This document shows positions 1 to 11,419 of a stretch of 64,000 nt of DNA, one piece after another. Source of the stretch: Diabrotica undecimpunctata (lineage: Eukaryota; Arthropoda; Insecta; Coleoptera; Chrysomelidae). How positions within the stretch are numbered: the stretch's first letter is position 1; each line of letters opens with the position of its first letter. The stretch spans positions 60,285,984 through 60,349,983 of the forward strand of contig NC_092803.1 in assembly GCF_040954645.1 (NCBI RefSeq), in the 5' to 3' direction. The notes beneath the pieces were generated by a model. The model did no database searches, was not told where the DNA came from, and was given only the letters and a program-made list of their open reading frames with translations. The translations under genes were made by a program, and so were the position numbers.

Positions 1-956
1 TTAAAATACGTATCAAATCAAAGTTTGTTTCTTATTTGGGAGTAAACCAAATGTTATACCAAATACTTACCATGTTGGGATAGCATTATGAGGTTTTTTC
101 CTGGGTTTTTGCTCATGATTTACTTTGGGATCACCAACAGGAGAATTTTACTGTCATCATTACATGCGGTTGTCTTCAGTGCATGCTTTACCTTGAATTC
201 GATGTTACTTTTTTCGTTGCATGCATTGTATTCACAATAATTTGTTTTCAATTTTAACTTTAAAATTTTAACAGAAACAATAAAATGTTTCATTTTGACA
301 AAAAACAAGTCAATCTAAGAGTACACGTGACAGCCAGTACAGTTATGGAATTAGCATGTATTTGGTCGTTACACTGTAGATTTAGAGCAAGGCAAAAATG
401 ACAAAGAAGATTATAGGGCACCATTTAATTAATGATAGATTAGATTGACCACGGGTTTTTTTGTGAGTTGTATAAAAATTACTCTACAATTTTTTTTAAC
501 TATGACCGAATGAACCTGTTTTGATGAACTGTTGACTTTATTAAAAAAATGGTTATTGTCATGTGCAAATGCGTAAGGATTTGAATTTTACTGAAAAACA
601 ACTTGTTATTATTACAAAAAGGTATTTATTTATATTAACTTTTTATATATCAAGTTTCTTTAAATTTACAGGAAATATGTGTATATATAATATGTATCTA
701 TATAAGAAACATTTCATTAAGTATTTGTAAATGTCTGAGGATTCCGAGGATGTTTAGATGTTGTATGTGCATCTGAGCTAAAAATATATATATAGCTTTT
801 TATGTGTAAAAATCTGTTGCATTGTATCTTATCTTTTTTGTCTTCTAGTGTGCTATTTTCACCAGCAAATATGCCCACCAGCTCCTGTCAGGCAGATTTT
901 TTTAAAACTCTGTTCTTGTATTCGTCATATTTCACGTTCCAAATACATATTTTCTT
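1..956. other. AT-rich sequence, no gene seen
   Basis: Short spurious frames only; no splice-flanked conserved coding segment or recognisable transposon end was found. Probably intronic or intergenic DNA. Confidence 0.5.
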
Positions 957-2466
957 TTGCACTTCATCAATGAACATTTCAACAACAAGAACAACAAGGC
1001 AACAGGTCCTGACAAAATACCTGTAGACATAATACGGTTAATAGAAGAACAGCAAATTGGAATATTTGTCGACTTATTCAATACAATATACAGTACAGGA
1101 ATCATTCCCAGAGATTGGCTGATGTCAACATTCATAACACTACCAAAAAAACCAAATGCAAAAGAATGCCAAGACCACCGGATAATAAGTTTAATGAGTC
1201 ATACGCTCAAAATATTTTTAAAAATTATACACCAGAGAATACACAACAAACTTGAGCAGGACATAAGTGACACACAATTTGGATTTAGAAATGCACTGGG
1301 TACAAGGGAAGCCTGGTTCGCTGTGAATGTACTTGTGCAAAGGTGCATGGATGTTAATCAGTCAGTATATATGTGTTTCTTGGATTACAACAAAGCCTTC
1401 GATAAGGTCAGACATAACCGTCTTATCGAATTACTTGAAAAGAAAAACTTAAATATGAGAGACATCAGGATCATTAGCGCTATCAATTATAATCAGATCG
1501 CTGTGGTAAAAGAGAACAACGTCTTTTCAAATGAAATACAGATTGAGAGGGGCGTCAGGCAGGGCTGTGTCCTGTCTCCTACTTTGTTTAATTTGTATTC
1601 AGAGAAAATAATCCAGGAAGCACTAGAAGAACTAACCATGGGAATAAAAGTAAATGGCCGATCAATCAATAATATAGGGTTTGCCGACGACACTATTTTA
1701 TTAGCGGAATGTCTTGAGGATTTACAACAAATGGTTGACAGAGTGGTAGAAGTCAGTGAAGAAAACGGACTGTCTTTAAACACAAAAAAGACACAATTTA
1801 TGGTAATTACAAAAACCCAACAGCGCCAAGAAAACATAACAATACATAGAGAACAAATTAAAAAAGTTGAAAAATATAAATATCTGGGTACAATAATTAA
1901 CGAAAATAATGAGTACACAGAAGAGATTAAGGCAAGAATAGGACAGGCAAGAAATTCTTTCAACAAACTGAAAAAAGTACTCTGCATCAGAAACATTTCA
2001 ATTTCTTTAAAGATAAGACTTCTGAGATGCTACGTGTTCTCCGTATTATTTTATGGGTTAGACGCTTGGACTTTAAAGAAAGATGTTTCGGACAGATTGG
2101 AAGCCTTCGAGTTATGGGCCTACAGAAGGATATTAAGAATAAGTTGGGTGGATAGAGTCACGAATGTCGAGGTATTGAGAAGAATGGGAAAAGATCAAGA
2201 GGTTTTAAATACAATTAAAGTCAGAAAATTGCAATATCTGGGATATGTCATGAGGGGCGACCGTTATAACTTGTTGCAATTAATAATGCAAGGAAGAATA
2301 CAGGGTAGAAAGAGTCGCGAAAGAAGACCCATCTCCTGGTTAAATAATTTGAGAGCTTAGTTTAACTGCACTTCTGCTGACCTCTTTAGAGCAGCGGCGT
2401 CGAAAATGCGAATTGCCATGATGGTCGCCAACCTTCTTAGAGGAGATGGCACGTGAAGAAGAAGAA
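957..2466 (+). mobile_element. Non-LTR retrotransposon, 3' half (GAA-tail family), RT with one stop
   Basis: Open frame of 467 codons with no ATG at its left end. It covers reverse transcriptase from the fingers (ATGPDKIPVD) through LDYNKAFD, RQGCVLSPTLFN, the active-site box FADDT and a C-terminal LWAYRRILRISWVDRVTNVE block typical of insect RTE-like endonuclease/reverse transcriptases. The frame stops with TAG at 2358-2360, but the same frame continues to a natural-looking TGA at 2454-2456 that overlaps a GAAGAAGAAGAA tail. The upstream endonuclease is missing, so this is a 5'-truncated copy. Other copies lie at 29702, 31500, 33178 and 51114. Apart from the single stop the RT is well preserved, which suggests a moderately recent insertion. 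Clade assignment to RTE is an inference from motifs. Confidence 0.85.
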
Positions 2467-3610
2467 TGAACATTTCCCTATACAAATTTTTAACTTTCAT
2501 TGTAGACAGATCGCTTTTCAACAAGGCAGAGCGATGTCAACTGAGCAAAAGCGCGATGTACGATCACATGCCTCTCCTAATAACTAGAAACGTGCTGCAA
2601 ACACGTTGTTTGAAGTATATTCTACGAACGCCATGTTTTGACGACGTTGGTTCTAAACGCAACTGGTAAACGATACCATTTGTTCCTCAGTACTTGGAAC
2701 ACGGCGTTAGCCAAACGCGGCGTCTAACGCCCTCATGTGTACAAGCTCTGAATAATGAAACTTTTAAATGACGGTAGATGTGTAAACTCTAATACTTGTT
2801 GGCGGAAAATTTTTATTCGCTAGTTGGTTAAGATAGGCATATGCGCGTTTAATCAAAATCTACGTTTAAACTTACTTAATTTTGAAACGAACTCACATTT
2901 TCTCGACAGATTTTAATACAAAACTAGAAGACTGACTAGCATTTCAAATAACATACTTCATCCCTAATAGACTAAACAAGATATCTCAAAATTCTATAAA
3001 ATTGGTCTCTGGATGTTTAACTTTTACCAGTTCATATAAAAGTAAAAATGAGATATCATGTGGTTTGCATATTTTTCTGCTATTTTTGTATATTGTATCG
3101 TCACGGAATTAAAAATATTCGTTTCTTACAAAAATTATTATTATATAAAAATATAAAAAATAAATATATTATTATCTATATAAAAATAATCTCGTCAGTT
3201 TATTTCGCTGATTATCCATTTTGCGACAGAAATCAACTCGACATCCGCAATTATCTTAATATTAGCCTAAAACAACATCCTCAGCTATTCTATTTTTATA
3301 TAATTCTTTTTAAACGTCCCCCTAGAGGTAATCAACAAAAAACAAATCCGTATACCTTTCATCTGGAATCACGAAGCGGAGAAAAATAAAGCCAGTTACA
3401 CTCCGGAAAATCCTCTATCATTTCTTGAATTGGAATTTGAAACAGGCCAACCTGTGACGTCATTCCTGACCTCATTAGGAAAGCCGGTTAACAAAGTTCA
3501 TGCAATGCTGATGCCGCGTCGATGTACGGTTTGGCCGTTTCTTAGCGGAAGAATATACTGTAGTATATTCTTCTGTCTAATCTAAAATATTCATGTACAT
3601 TATGTTATAA

Positions 3611-3611
<1 letters not shown>
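2467..3611. other. No gene recognised
   Basis: The interval between the (GAA)n tail and the (TA)n tract has a somewhat GC-richer patch near 2500-2750 and 3390-3540, but no frame or repeat that I can name. It includes the short perfect palindrome annotated at 3548-3573. Confidence 0.4.
3548..3573. repeat. 12-bp perfect inverted repeat (hairpin)
   Basis: GAAGAATATACT is followed after 2 bp by its exact complement. It could be the centre of a palindromic element or a regulatory hairpin; nothing else supports either reading. Confidence 0.6.

Positions 3612-3686
<75 letters not shown>
3612..3686. repeat. (TA)n microsatellite
   Basis: About 75 bp of nearly pure TA dinucleotide repeat. Confidence 0.97.
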
Positions 3687-3693
<7 letters not shown>

Positions 3694-3779
3694 TATACAA
3701 TAGTCTGAAAACGCATAATTATCTCTTAAATGGATGGTCAGAATTGTACAAAAACTGGGATACGCCTATTGTGCAGTGC

Positions 3780-5150
3780 ACAATTCGGTTTTTTCATATT
3801 TACCCAGGGCTTCTTCTGCTGCAATTTTGAGAGATTGTTTTATGTAATTATAATGGTGCTCAACACTATCAAAGTTTTCTTGTAAGAGCTTTTTATCGAG
3901 TCACTTTTTGTACAGGGCCTTTGTGCTTTCATGGTTGAGTCTATCCAAGTTGTATTTGGTCTCTATTGTTTTTTGCTCTTATTCTTTGTTGTGTTCTTTT
4001 TTCTTGTTTAGTCGTATGGGCATTATATTAGCCTTTACTAGGTATTGGTCGCTTTTCACATGTGCTTCCTCTAAACTCATTTACGTCTTGTATATTGAGT
4101 TACGTATTTTGTCAGGCGATCACATAGTCTATAATGGATTTCAAATTTCTTGATTGTTGGACCCGAAAAAGCCGTTAAGTATTTTCAGGTTATCTTGTTC
4201 TCGTATATTGATACACCCATCTCCATTGTCCTTTCTAGTATCTTCTCCAAATTGACCAACTATTTTTTCTTTAACTTTTCCCGTTCTCGCATTTAGGTCT
4301 CCTAATAAGAGTATTTTCCTTGATGTTGCTATTTTCGATATTTCGTAAGAGAGTTGCTTAAATAACTCTTCTTTATCTTTTAATATAACGTCCTCATTTA
4401 CTGCATAGATGCCAAGAAGGGTGACTTTACTACAATGCAGGGTAAGGTTAAATTTGATGATGCGCTGATTCACTGCTTCCCAGGATGTTATGCAACTTCT
4501 AAATCTTTTTCTTATAAGTATGGTCACTCGTTGCTGGGCTCTCTTATCTCTCTGTATTCCTGAGAAAAAGTGGTCGTATTCTTCTAGGTTTTCTGAGCCT
4601 TGCCCTTTTTTTTAGTCTCGGTAAGTACTTAAATATCCAGTTTTGATTTATTGGCTTCCGAAAATCGTCGCTGAGTTTATTGGAGAGCCCTTGAACGTTC
4701 TAAGTACCAACATTCATAGTCCGTTTTCTAAACTTAAGTGGTCATCGTCTGTTTAATCGTTTCCAAGGCCTTTTACTAGAACTTTTAATCTTTAAAGTTT
4801 TTAACAAGTATTGACGGGTTGACCCGATGCCTCAACCCCCATCCTGGAGGACCGGAAGCTTTGATTTCGGAGTGCCCCTCCTAGACCGGTTGCCTTCTCT
4901 ACGGCTCAAAGAGACCTGTTTTTCCTTTATTCCTTTTATTTCATCCCCTAAAGGTTGGGTTACCACCTCCGCCATTGGATCCCCAAGCCGTTATGGTCTT
5001 TAACCGTTACCTGGTCAAGAGACACTTAGCAGGTACTAGTTTCCCGGGTCAGGAAACGCCTGGAATCTGTGGAAGGCAGAGATCGATTTACTTTGCCTTA
5101 TAGCACTATCCAAAAAGGAGTTCCTACTCTCTATCCGTAGGTAGCTAGTT
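3780..5150 (-). mobile_element. Non-LTR retrotransposon 5' part: 5' UTR plus endonuclease relic
   Basis: Read on the minus strand, 4141-4527 is open and encodes an apurinic-type endonuclease (EEP) core with the motif LLLGDLNARTG; residues upstream to about 4740 continue the domain in shifted frames, including a start-like MNVGT and a TKKKG-like stretch. Sequence to the right (4830-5150) is GC-richer and looks like the element's 5' untranslated region. The left portion to about 3780 continues towards the endonuclease-RT linker, with stops and frameshifts. No RT is present here, so the copy is broken. The same endonuclease type recurs at 46445-47135. Function in an intact element would be target-site nicking for target-primed reverse transcription. 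Confidence 0.75.
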
Positions 5151-5292
5151 TGCTAGTTTTATAAACTAAAACATTAACATGAACAAATTATTTAAAATAG
5201 AATTTACTAAATCTATTAAATTGTATAATTTTATTAGTGTCTAAGTTATGACTCGTGTGAAATGGATGTTAGTAATAAAATAAGATTATGTA

Positions 5293-6528
5293 AAGGGTGT
5301 TTTTTTAAGGTATAGAAATGTAAGTCGGGAACATTTTTTTTAACTCTGTCATTTTGACAGCTCTCAAGTGATTTATGTTAAGTTCGGTTGGGAATTTCAG
5401 CATGAATAGACTTGACGCCCGAACAACGCTTCCAAATTGTACAAATTTATTTTGAAAATTGTGGTTCTATTGGAAATACGTATCGCGCACTACGTTCATT
5501 TTATGATCAACATAATAGTCCATCAGAGCAAGTAATTCGATTATCCATCCACACACAGACGTCGTACAGTACATACAGAAAAAGTTGTTGCTGCTGTAGA
5601 GCGTAGAATACAGGATCCAACTCATTTAATCACGCAATAATTTAATGTACATCATCAAGTACCAAGACGTAGATTCGTAGATTCGGTAAGTGGGTCCAAA
5701 ACGAAATTGCCGTTTTTGTTAAGCGATGAAGCTCACATTTGGTTGAATGGCTACATTAACAAATAAAACTGCCCTATTTGGAGATAAGATAATCCTCAAA
5801 TGTATGTCGAGAAACCATTACATCCAAAAAACTGACTGTTTGGTGTGCTTTATGGTCTGGTGAAATCATTTTACCGTACTTCCTCAAAAACGATGCTGGC
5901 CAGAACGTTACAGTCAATGGTGACCGCTATAGAGTCATAATTAATGCCTTTTTCATTTCTTAATTGAACAATTATGATATGCAGAAGCTGTCGTTTCATT
6001 AAGACGGTCCAACATGTCACAAAGCTTGTGCCATAATTGATTTATTGAAGAAAACGTTCGTAACCTCAAAATTTCACGTTTCGGACCATATATTGGCCTC
6101 CAAGATTGTGCAATTTAACACAGCTAGACTATTTTATGTGGGAATATATGAAGGTCACTTGAAAGGATCACTTGGAAGACGTACGGCGACAAATATTAGA
6201 AAAAGTAATTGAAAATTGGACCTCCAGATTAGACTACGTCAGAGCCAGTTATGACGGTCATATGACAGAAATTATATTTAAAATATAATGCCAAAAGATT
6301 ATCTTTCTAATTTAACTTAATTTCTCTCACTGGAGAGGACCACATCACGCCAGAACCAAGGGACAGGACCTAAACTCATCACATTAACTTATAGAATACA
6401 TTGTTTTTATTCTGATTGTTAATTTATTAGTTATAACAAAAAAAAAAACTTAATTTCATGTCAATTTATAAAAATCATTTTTGTTTTATTCCATTTCAAA
6501 GTTCATTACCTCTAAAAACAACACCCTT
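5293..6528 (+). mobile_element. Mariner-like DNA transposon, full length but decayed
   Basis: The terminal inverted repeats start AAGGGTGTT on the left and end AACACCCTT on the right, flanked on both sides by TA (5291-5292 and 6529-6530), the normal Tc1/mariner target. The 1236-bp length fits a mariner. Transposase pieces in shifted frames include an N-terminal helix-turn-helix (TPEQRFQIVQIYFENCGS, from about 5412), a catalytic-region fragment (LPYFLKNDAGQNVTVNGDRY, about 5875) and a later ACAIIDLLKKTF fragment (about 6025). Stops and frameshifts are frequent, so it is dead. A second, different mariner lies at 57800-58969. Confidence 0.85.
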
Positions 6529-6530
6529 TA

Positions 6531-6989
6531 TTTTAAACATTACCTTTAAACCCAAAACCCTTGAAACTACTTACACTATCGCATTGAGACAACCGGATGA
6601 TATTTACGTAAAAATTAACGAAGAATTAAAAAACATACTTAATTGATTATTACGACAGTGGCTAGGATTGCGATGGGGCAAAAGGAGGTACCTATCACTA
6701 CAGCACGCCTTTGGTAACAGCAAAAAACTGTCTTCTAACACTAGTTAAAGTATCCTAACATGTGTAAACTATTTGTCAAGTTTGAACAAAAAATATTGAA
6801 AGATGTTAAAACAATCGGCTAAAATCATTTTAAAAAATATTTGAAATAAAGCACTCTGTATCTCGGTAATTTTATTTAAGTGTTTTAGGTTAAATCTTCA
6901 TATTTTGTGCTCAGGTTTCTTCAGTTACCATATGGACAATTTTTAATGAAACGCCCTGTATAGAGTGAAGGTATTGGCATAATACCTAA
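6531..6989. other. No gene recognised
   Basis: AT-rich spacer between the mariner and the Jockey-like relic. It contains one CGCCCTGTATAG motif that resembles ends of Tc1/mariner-derived MITEs, but no partner end was identified. Confidence 0.4.
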
Positions 6990-8075
6990 ATCCAGAAATA
7001 AAGGTTTATAGTGTCCCCTATATTCACTACTCTTATTTGTAGTTTAAAAATTTGATCTGTGCGACAAGAATTACCTCAGACAGTTATTCCGTACTGTAAA
7101 TAGCTATGAAATAGTGCAAAGTAGCACATTCTAAGGGTACTTTTAGGAATCAAATAAACTAAGTTGCGTAGTAAAAATATACTATTAACAAGTTTAGAAC
7201 TTAAGTAATCTGTATGAGCATTCCAATCCAAATTATCATCTTGATAGATTACTAATAGTTTAACACTATTTCTTGAGATATACTTCCGATCGGATCTAAA
7301 AATTTAACACATTTTATAGGAAAAGTATAATAAAATAAATTGTTCAGATAAATAAGAAACAAAATGGGTCCTAATATCGAACCTTTAGGAACCCCATATT
7401 CGACAGTGTTAAACTCAGGATAGCTGTTTTTAAGAAAAACTGCCTGTTTTCTAATTGTTGAGAATGTTACTCTACCGTATTTATGCTTTTTCCTATAGTA
7501 ATTTATGCGAAACACAGTCAAAAGCTTTGAATAAGTCACACAATGTCAAAGACACAAACTGACCTTCCTCCAAGCCATCAACTATATATCTCACAATTTT
7601 CTGCATAGCTAGTGTAGTGCTACACTTTTTTCTAAAGCCATATTGATTACAGTGAAGTATTTTGTGTTTTTCTAGATATTCTGTTGATATATGTTCAAAC
7701 GAACATTTAGAATACTCTCAAAAATTTTGAGGATAATGGGAATGATTGAGATGGGATGATAATTTCCAATTTCATCTTAAGCTCCCCTTTTGAACACTGG
7801 TTTCACTTTTGGTACTTTTAATACATCTAGGAAATTCCCTTCAGTAAGACAATTATTATAAAGTTTAATTAATTTGTCAATAATTGTATCGATTGTTTTC
7901 ACAAATATTTTTTTGTTTACGCAATAAAAATCCATACAGTGTGAATTTTTGAATATATGCAAACATTCCTGATTTTAGTATCACTAACAGTTAATAAAGG
8001 AGAGTGTACATCTTTTAAAAAATCTATGGCTACATTTTCATTTTTAGAATTAAAAGAACTTCTAAAATGTTTAGC

Positions 8076-8641
8076 CAGTGGCGCACTCAGGAGGGTTTGG
8101 GGGTTAATCTCCCAGGGCATATAAAGTAAAAAATGTATAAAGAATATTAACTTGTCTTTCAACATAATACAAGAAATTCAAAACGCTTATTTAAAATTAA
8201 ATTACCTGTAGCGACCTGTACATGTGAAAGGTTATTTTTATTTGCTGAAAGTATTAAAGACTTATTTAAGAAACTGTATCAGAGAAGAGAGACAAAATGG
8301 TTTAGCTTTGATGTTTATCCATCAGGACATTTAAATATATGAAGAGGTAATGAACCATATGGCTCTACAGCAACACCGTTTAGACATTTTATTATAACTT
8401 TAATTTGTTTACAAATTATTATTTAATACAGTTAATATTATTAAATACAGTTTAAATACGTGCGACAGTTAACTGCGCACAAGTAGGAGAGATAACAGAT
8501 ACCTGAATCTTTGACACTGCTAACTTTAGTACTTTAAATTAAACTAAAACCCAAATTTTAATGACCCAAAATGAAGGTAGCATAAAAAAAATTCGATTCC
8601 CCAACAACCCCCCCACTAGAAACATTATAGGTGCGCCACTG
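8076..8641 (+). mobile_element. Non-autonomous hAT transposon, 566 bp, 8-bp target duplication
   Basis: Ends are CAGTGGCGCAC and its exact complement GTGCGCCACTG, with the direct repeat TGTTTAGC immediately outside both ends (8068-8075 and 8642-8649). An 8-bp duplication and CAG...CTG ends are diagnostic of hAT. Between about 8180 and 8350 the plus strand still encodes the hAT C-terminal dimerisation region, including LPVATCTCER and, after shifts, NGLALMFIHQD. The rest of the transposase is missing, so it is an internally deleted derivative. It is inserted in the Jockey-like relic. Confidence 0.92.
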
Positions 8642-9360
8642 TGTTTAGCTACTAAAGTAAAATAATCATTGAAATCCTTTGATGTAATCGCACTTGGACA
8701 TTTCTATGATAATTTATAACTTTCCAACTGTCACGAGATATATTTTCTGAATTGGAAAAGACCGTTTTTTCTTTAATAAGATTGTTGATTTGTAGTTCTT
8801 CTTAACCTTTTAATATAAATTGAATCTTTACTATGAGTTCGTAAGTTTTTATCGGAAAATTAATTTCATTTAACTTATCATACATTTCGGTAGTACATTG
8901 AGCTAATTCTGTTGCTGTTTTGAGAGAAACAACTAAAACCCAGTCAACGTTATTTAATGACTATTTTAACATAAGGATGCCATTACTTGTTATATGTCTC
9001 CTGTAGGTATTAGTACTATAACTTTTTTCAGATTTTATTTTTAAGTAAGAAAATTGAGCGGGATAATCATAAATACATAGTCTACAATTCCACAACAAAC
9101 GATCTCACTGCTTATGTTTGTTCAGATGTTATCTAAACAAGTTGCTGATCTAGTTGTGATTCTAGTAAATTCATTAATATTTATGGTTAAGCTAAAAGTA
9201 GATATGTTTAGTTCATTAGAAGCTTTTTTAAAATTAACGTTGAAATCTCCAATTATTATTATTTCTAAAAGATTAGCAGAACACCAAAACAAAAATAACT
9301 TTTTAAATAGGTCTAGAAAATGAAAAAGACAGTAAAGATTCTATTTCACGTACAAATCGT

Positions 9361-9420
9361 CTATGTATCTGTTTATACGTATTTCGCTTTAATAAAGCTC
9401 ATCAGAACAGTTATTCATAG
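9361..9420 (-). ncRNA. Type I hammerhead ribozyme, copy 1
   Basis: Minus-strand order: CTATG, AATAA, CTGTT, core CTGATGA, stem II GCTTT-ATT-AAAGC, core GAAA, then ATACGTA-type stem III, A, AACAG, ATA, CATAG. Stem I has two perfect 5-bp helices (CTATG/CATAG and CTGTT/AACAG) flanking an internal loop, as expected for loop-loop contacts. Stem III is very short and self-complementary (UACGUA), the arrangement known from dimer-acting hammerheads such as newt satellite. The predicted cut follows AUA, before AACAG. All invariant core bases (CUGANGA, GAAA, UH) are present. Activity is inferred, not tested. Confidence 0.88.
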
Positions 9421-9757
9421 GCGTTCTCAACGTGAAAAATAGATCTTTTCTGTCTTTGGGAAGCAACGATAAAATGCTTCGAAACTGACGCAATAGCGAC
9501 ATCTGATATTAAATCCGTAAAATAGTTTCGAAACACAATTCAGATTTCTGCTTTAATCTGAACCTTCTATAAATGCAAGGTATAACAGACGTTGATAAAG
9601 ATGTTAATAGAGACATGGGGAATCTAAAATTTGCATTCCACGACATGTCTCCTCAACTAAGCAGAAATCGTTAGCGAATTGGTTTCTTGTACTCATACAG
9701 AGTAGATCCGAATAAAATGAAAAAGACAGTAAAGATTCCATTTTGCGTACAAATCGT

Positions 9758-9817
9758 CTATGTATCTGTTTATACGTATTTCGCTTTAATAAAGCTCATC
9801 AGAACAGTTATTCATAG
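9758..9817 (-). ncRNA. Type I hammerhead ribozyme, copy 2
   Basis: Second copy of the motif, 397 bp downstream of copy 1 and identical to it in core and helices. Together they would release a ~397-nt unit-length RNA from a minus-strand transcript crossing both sites. Confidence 0.88.
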
Positions 9818-10390
9818 GCGTTCTCAACGTGAAAAATAGATCTTTTCTGTCTTTGGGAAGCAACGATAAAATGGCTTTGAAACGGACGCAATAGCGACAT
9901 CTGATATTAAATCCGTAAAATAGTTTCGAAACACAATTAAGATTTCTGCTTTAATCTGAACCTTCTATAAATGCAAGGTATAACAGACGTTGATAAAGAT
10001 GTTAATAGAGACATGGGGAATCTAAAATTTGTATTCCACGACATGTCTCCTCAACTAAGCAGAAATCGTTAGCGAATTGGTTTCTTGTACTCATACAGAG
10101 TAGATCCGAATAAAATGAAACTATTTGTGTTTCGAAACTATTTTACGGAGGTCTAAAAAAATTTTAAAATTCTCATTTCCGTTTCCATACACAGTTACAC
10201 AATTACTAAAATAGTTCTAATATCTATAATTTCTAATGTACAAAATCCACCCTCATATACACATGATATATCATTTAAACAAACTTGTCGTGTAGAGATT
10301 TTATTATGGCTAAAAATTGTATCACCTCCACGTTCCCTTACATTTTGACAATAGAAAGTTGTCAAAAATACCCTTTTTAATAAATGAATT

Positions 10391-11419
10391 AACTTTAATG
10401 TTGTTTTTTCGTTTTGTCTGAGTTAGTACTCAGTAAAACGTAATATATTATATATACATATGACAGGAAAAATAACTATGAAGGGAATTAATGTTGTAAT
10501 CTGATCAAAAAGCGATAATATAAATTTTCAAGTAAAATTTTCACCACACTTAAAAACTAATACATGCTACGAAAGTTATTTTTTTTTTTCTAAGTATTGT
10601 TCTGGATTTCTGTCCTTTTGGATGTTAATTTATGATTAAATATTTACTTCGATACTAAAAAAACATCAACATTTAAAGTTTCGCGAAATCCAAAGGGCTT
10701 ATAACAATATAGTAATCGGCATATTAGAAAAACGCTATTATACCATAATAGTTTTTAAAACCCTTTATAAATAGAACTCTCGAAGTCTTTTTCCGTGCCC
10801 GACAACTCTTCAAAGCGCTCAGCAGCCAGATATAAAAGTCATGATCAAATAACATTATCGTAGGTCAGTGCTCGTTCGTTCTGAGAAAACTCTCATCATG
10901 AAAGAAAAACTCCGGATACAATCGTGATATCCTGGTAGATAAAGGACCCCTGATTAATTTATCCTAAGTAAATAGGGTGGGAAAATGGAGGGTGTCACGA
11001 AAAGCCTCCTTTTCAGACGCGTATAAAGAAAAAGGTAAAATAAAATGGTAATTTAAAAAAAATCAAGTAGATACAATAAAAATAAATATATATGTAATGT
11101 TTTATGTTCTATTTATAAAATTGGCGGTTACTTAATGGAAATTCATGTTCAATAATATAAAATATAAAACACAACACTATTTTAAATTTCTAGAAAATAT
11201 AGTAAACTTGAGATGTTTCCCTGAAATATCAACTTTTTCAAAGAATTATTGTAGATTATAGATTTCCAGAAAATATTTTGTGTACATGCTACATACAGGG
11301 TGATTAATTAGTGTGATAAAGCTCAGTTTATCTGCTATAATAACAGATAGCAATAAAAGTTAATATCAAAGATTGTAAGCATCTTTAATCCTAGGAAGGT
11401 TAACTATAATTAACTGGCA
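10391..11419. other. No gene recognised; one promoter-like patch
   Basis: Mostly AT-rich. A GC-richer patch at 10790-10990 contains a TATA-like box (separate entry). A motif ACAGGGTGATTAATTAGTG at 11295-11313 resembles termini of Tc1/mariner-derived MITEs seen elsewhere in the window. No coding frame is supported. Confidence 0.4.
10831..10870 (+). promoter_or_regulatory. Possible core promoter (TATA plus initiator)
   Basis: TATAAAAG at 10831-10838 is followed by TCAGTG at 10865-10870, close to the TATA-to-initiator distance of arthropod promoters (slightly long). The transcript it would make is unknown; it might be from a decayed LTR or a host alternative promoter. Confidence 0.3.

Larger units (their letters stand above)
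9321..10148 (-). mobile_element. Retrozyme-like dimeric tandem repeat (2 x ~398 bp) with hammerhead ribozymes
   Basis: Two head-to-tail units, 9317-9713 and 9714-10111, are near identical (a few substitutions). The block is bracketed by a 12-bp direct repeat, AGGTCTAGAAAA at 9309-9320 and AGGTCTAAAAAA at 10149-10160, and these sit inside an otherwise continuous Jockey-type endonuclease frame, so this is a discrete insertion and not a local satellite. Each unit carries a complete type I hammerhead motif on the minus strand. The last ~37 bp is not a third unit: 10125-10148 is a 24-bp exact inverted copy of 9515-9538. Size, dimeric state and ribozyme type match the metazoan retrozyme class (non-coding retroelements spread as circular RNA). 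No coding frame is seen. Mobilisation by Penelope-type RT is proposed for this class; one Penelope relic lies at 37850. Confidence 0.85.
6990..10390 (-). mobile_element. Jockey/CR1-like non-LTR retrotransposon relic, split by two insertions
   Basis: On the minus strand, from right to left: an endonuclease N-terminal part (10160-10380, with RERGGDTIF and NDISCVYEGG), the endonuclease middle with IIIIGDFNVN (about 9260-9310), endonuclease C-terminal RITTRSATCLDNI (about 9150), a linker, then RT fragments with KPVFKRGA (7777-7962), GVPKGSILGPILFLIYLNNL (7252-7539) and a thumb-like C-terminal stretch to about 6990. The GVPKGSILGP form of the RT motif points to Jockey/CR1-type elements rather than RTE. 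Frameshifts and deletions are present. A hAT element (8076-8641) and a ribozyme repeat (9321-10148) are inserted in it, each with target duplications, so this relic is older than both. Confidence 0.82.

Noticed and set aside
9317..10111. Interpretation as ordinary satellite DNA
   Set aside because: Only two units, clean 12-bp target duplication inside a coding relic, so a mobile insertion is the better explanation.
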